64,000 bases of DNA from Arcicella sp043769985 (GTDB lineage Bacteria; Bacteroidota; Bacteroidia; Cytophagales; Spirosomataceae). Of this stretch, positions 62,537-64,000 are shown piece by piece (position 1 is the first letter of the stretch; every line of letters begins with the position of its first letter). A model generated the notes under the pieces. The model saw nothing but the letters and a program-made list of their open reading frames with translations. It did no database searches and was not told the DNA's origin. The stretch is from positions 11,877-75,876 of the forward strand of contig JAYVIV010000253.1 of assembly GCA_043769985.1 (NCBI GenBank), given 5' to 3'. The position numbers and the translations under genes are program-made.

Positions 62537-63928
62537 TTATTTCCCAGCCACAAATTCCTTCATATCATTCATCAATTTCTTCGCCAGAGCATCGGCTTTA
62601 TTGATTGAATCTGCCTCTGAATATATCCTGATGATAGGCTCTGTATTTGACTTGCGGAGATGCACCCATTCTTTATCAAACTCAATTTTCACGCCATCAA
62701 TGTCGTTTATTGGATTTTTAGAATACTTCTTTTTCATCGCTTCCAATACTCCATCAACGTCAATATCGGGCGTTAATTCAATCTTATTTTTTGAAATATA
62801 ATATTCTGGATAGCCTTTTCTGAGGGCTGAAATTTTCTTACCAAAATTTGCTAAGTGCGTGAGGAACAAAGCAATACCCACCAAAGCATCACGTCCGTAG
62901 TGCAATTCTGGATAAATAATTCCTCCGTTTCCTTCCCCACCAATTACAGCATTTGAAGACTTCATCAGAGATACTACATTCACTTCACCCACGGCTGAGG
63001 CATAATATTTTCCACCCGCTTTTTCCGTCACATCACGCAAGGCACGGGTTGAGGAAAGATTGGAAACTGAATTGCCTTTCTGATTTTGCAAAACGTAATC
63101 TGCCACCGCAACAAGCGTATATTCTTCACCAAAAGGCGAGCCATCGTCGCAGATAAAGCAAAGTCTATCCACGTCTGGATCCACCACAATTCCTAAGTCG
63201 AATTTCTCCTTCTGAATTGCTTTCATGATGTCCGTAAGATTTTCGGGAATAGGTTCTGGATTATGAGCAAAATGTCCTGTTGGTTCGCAGTGTAATTTCG
63301 TAATTTGCGTAACGCCCAACGCCTCCAACATCATCGGAACGGCAATGCCTCCCGTTGAGTTTACAGCATCAATAATAACCTTAAAATTGCGATTTTTGAT
63401 GGCCTCGACATCCACTAATGGCAATTTCAAAATCATATCAATATGCTTTTGAAGCCACGTATCATCTGTGGTATATGAACCTAATTTTTTTACATCAACA
63501 AAGTCAAAATCCTCATTTTCAGCAATTTCGAGCATATCTTCACCGTCTTGTCCAGAGATGAATTCACCTTTTTCATTCAATAATTTGAGAGCATTCCATT
63601 GAATTGGATTATGACTTGCCGTAAGAATAATACCACCAGCGGCATTCTCAACGGGTACGGCAACTTCAACGGTAGGAGTTGTTGAAAGTCCTAAATCAAT
63701 AACATTCAACCCCAAACTTTGGAGCGTTCCCGATACTAATTTAGAGACCATATCACCCGATAAACGAGCATCACGACCAAGGATAATGAGCTGATTCGCT
63801 GGCTTTTTGCGTTTAAGCCAAGTACCATAAGCGGCGGTAAATTTCACTACATCAAGAGGGGTTAGACCTTCGCCAACTTTTCCTCCAATTGTGCCTCTGA
63901 TGCCCGAAATAGATTTAATTAGTGTCAA
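62537..63928 (-). CDS. glmM: Phosphoglucosamine mutase / phosphohexomutase
   Basis: This 463-residue alpha-D-phosphohexomutase starts at the TTG at 63928, giving TLIKSISGIRGTIGG, the usual beginning of Bacteroidota members. An ATG at 63976 would add 16 atypical residues. The phospho-Ser is in ILTASHNPIQWNALK, the Mg loop is DPDVDRLCF, the sugar-binding loop GGEGNGGIIYP, and the phosphate-binding loop RKSNTEPIIRIY. It most likely interconverts glucosamine-6-P and glucosamine-1-P for UDP-GlcNAc synthesis, which would feed murB, wecB and LPS genes here; phosphomannomutase activity cannot be excluded. Confidence 0.87.
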   Translation of the reverse strand: MTLIKSISGIRGTIGGKVGEGLTPLDVVKFTAAYGTWLKRKKPANQLIILGRDARLSGDMVSKLVSGTLQSLGLNVIDLGLSTTPTVEVAVPVENAAGGIILTASHNPIQWNALKLLNEKGEFISGQDGEDMLEIAENEDFDFVDVKKLGSYTTDDTWLQKHIDMILKLPLVDVEAIKNRNFKVIIDAVNSTGGIAVPMMLEALGVTQITKLHCEPTGHFAHNPEPIPENLTDIMKAIQKEKFDLGIVVDPDVDRLCFICDDGSPFGEEYTLVAVADYVLQNQKGNSVSNLSSTRALRDVTEKAGGKYYASAVGEVNVVSLMKSSNAVIGGEGNGGIIYPELHYGRDALVGIALFLTHLANFGKKISALRKGYPEYYISKNKIELTPDIDVDGVLEAMKKKYSKNPINDIDGVKIEFDKEWVHLRKSNTEPIIRIYSEADSINKADALAKKLMNDMKEFVAGK

Positions 63929-64000
63929 TGTATGATAAGTTAAGTTTGTGTTAAATGCCCAATTTATAAATCTCAAAGTGGTATATCAACAACGTAAAAC

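Overview
The window reads as AT-rich chromosome of a Bacteroidota bacterium, most likely order Cytophagales. The signs are a SusC-type TonB-linked receptor, a subtilase with a type IX secretion sorting tail, long metalloproteases with PKD-like repeats, Gfo/Idh/MocA and xylose-isomerase-like sugar genes, a TAnnTTTG-type promoter, and many palindromic mini-repeats. I cannot name the genus from sequence alone. No rRNA, tRNA, CRISPR array, prophage or plasmid functions were seen.

Layout. 1-1067 is the N-terminal part of a SusC-like receptor cut by the window edge. 1585-13420 holds housekeeping and transport genes: a YdiJ-like FAD/Fe-S dehydrogenase, AI-2E family permease, M15 peptidase lipoprotein, DMT exporter, NagB-like deaminase, GNAT, ispF, a hydrolase, Uma2 and MFS. 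13644-19895 holds a Gfo/Idh/MocA oxidoreductase, a two-gene ATPase/nuclease-like module, prolyl oligopeptidase and a HigBA pair. A frameshifted LamG protein follows. 21202-31835 is a co-directional surface polysaccharide cluster: methyltransferases, glycosyltransferases, a Wzx-like flippase, WecB and an FkbM enzyme. 31932-42958 carries a secreted metalloprotease, sugar genes interrupted by an OLD-like ATPase, a Septu-like ATPase/HNH pair and a serine hydrolase. 43040-48401 is an envelope block (SPOR lipoprotein, murB, kdsA, def) with a second copy of the ATPase/partner module between murB and kdsA. 48619-58176 includes a GT-C/TPR protein, a type IX secreted subtilase, PAP2, and metY/metX split by an AAA/DUF4143 gene. 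58200-59900 is a RAYT-type transposase with its REP repeats. The right edge has a Tat-exported six-hairpin glycosidase-like protein and a GlmM-like phosphohexomutase.

Two themes stand out. First, SMC/OLD-type ATPase modules are scattered singly inside ordinary operons instead of forming a defence island: 14942-16868, 36790-38403, 39841-41867, 44928-46861, and the different AAA type at 54963-56126. The first and fourth are paralogous copies of one two-gene system that I cannot match to a named system: a P-loop ATPase with a conserved RYPxPIRD motif plus a ~183-residue partner with a D79...E96-x-K98 nuclease-like core. In the second copy that Glu is Asn. Second, several families of small palindromic repeats have entered genes. 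Some are in frame inside proteins (residues ~613-642 of the YdiJ-like enzyme; two places in the 730-residue glycosyltransferase, one of them exactly joining its GT4 and GT2 halves). Others supply the stop codons of at least six genes. A RAYT transposase with its own, different REP family sits nearby.
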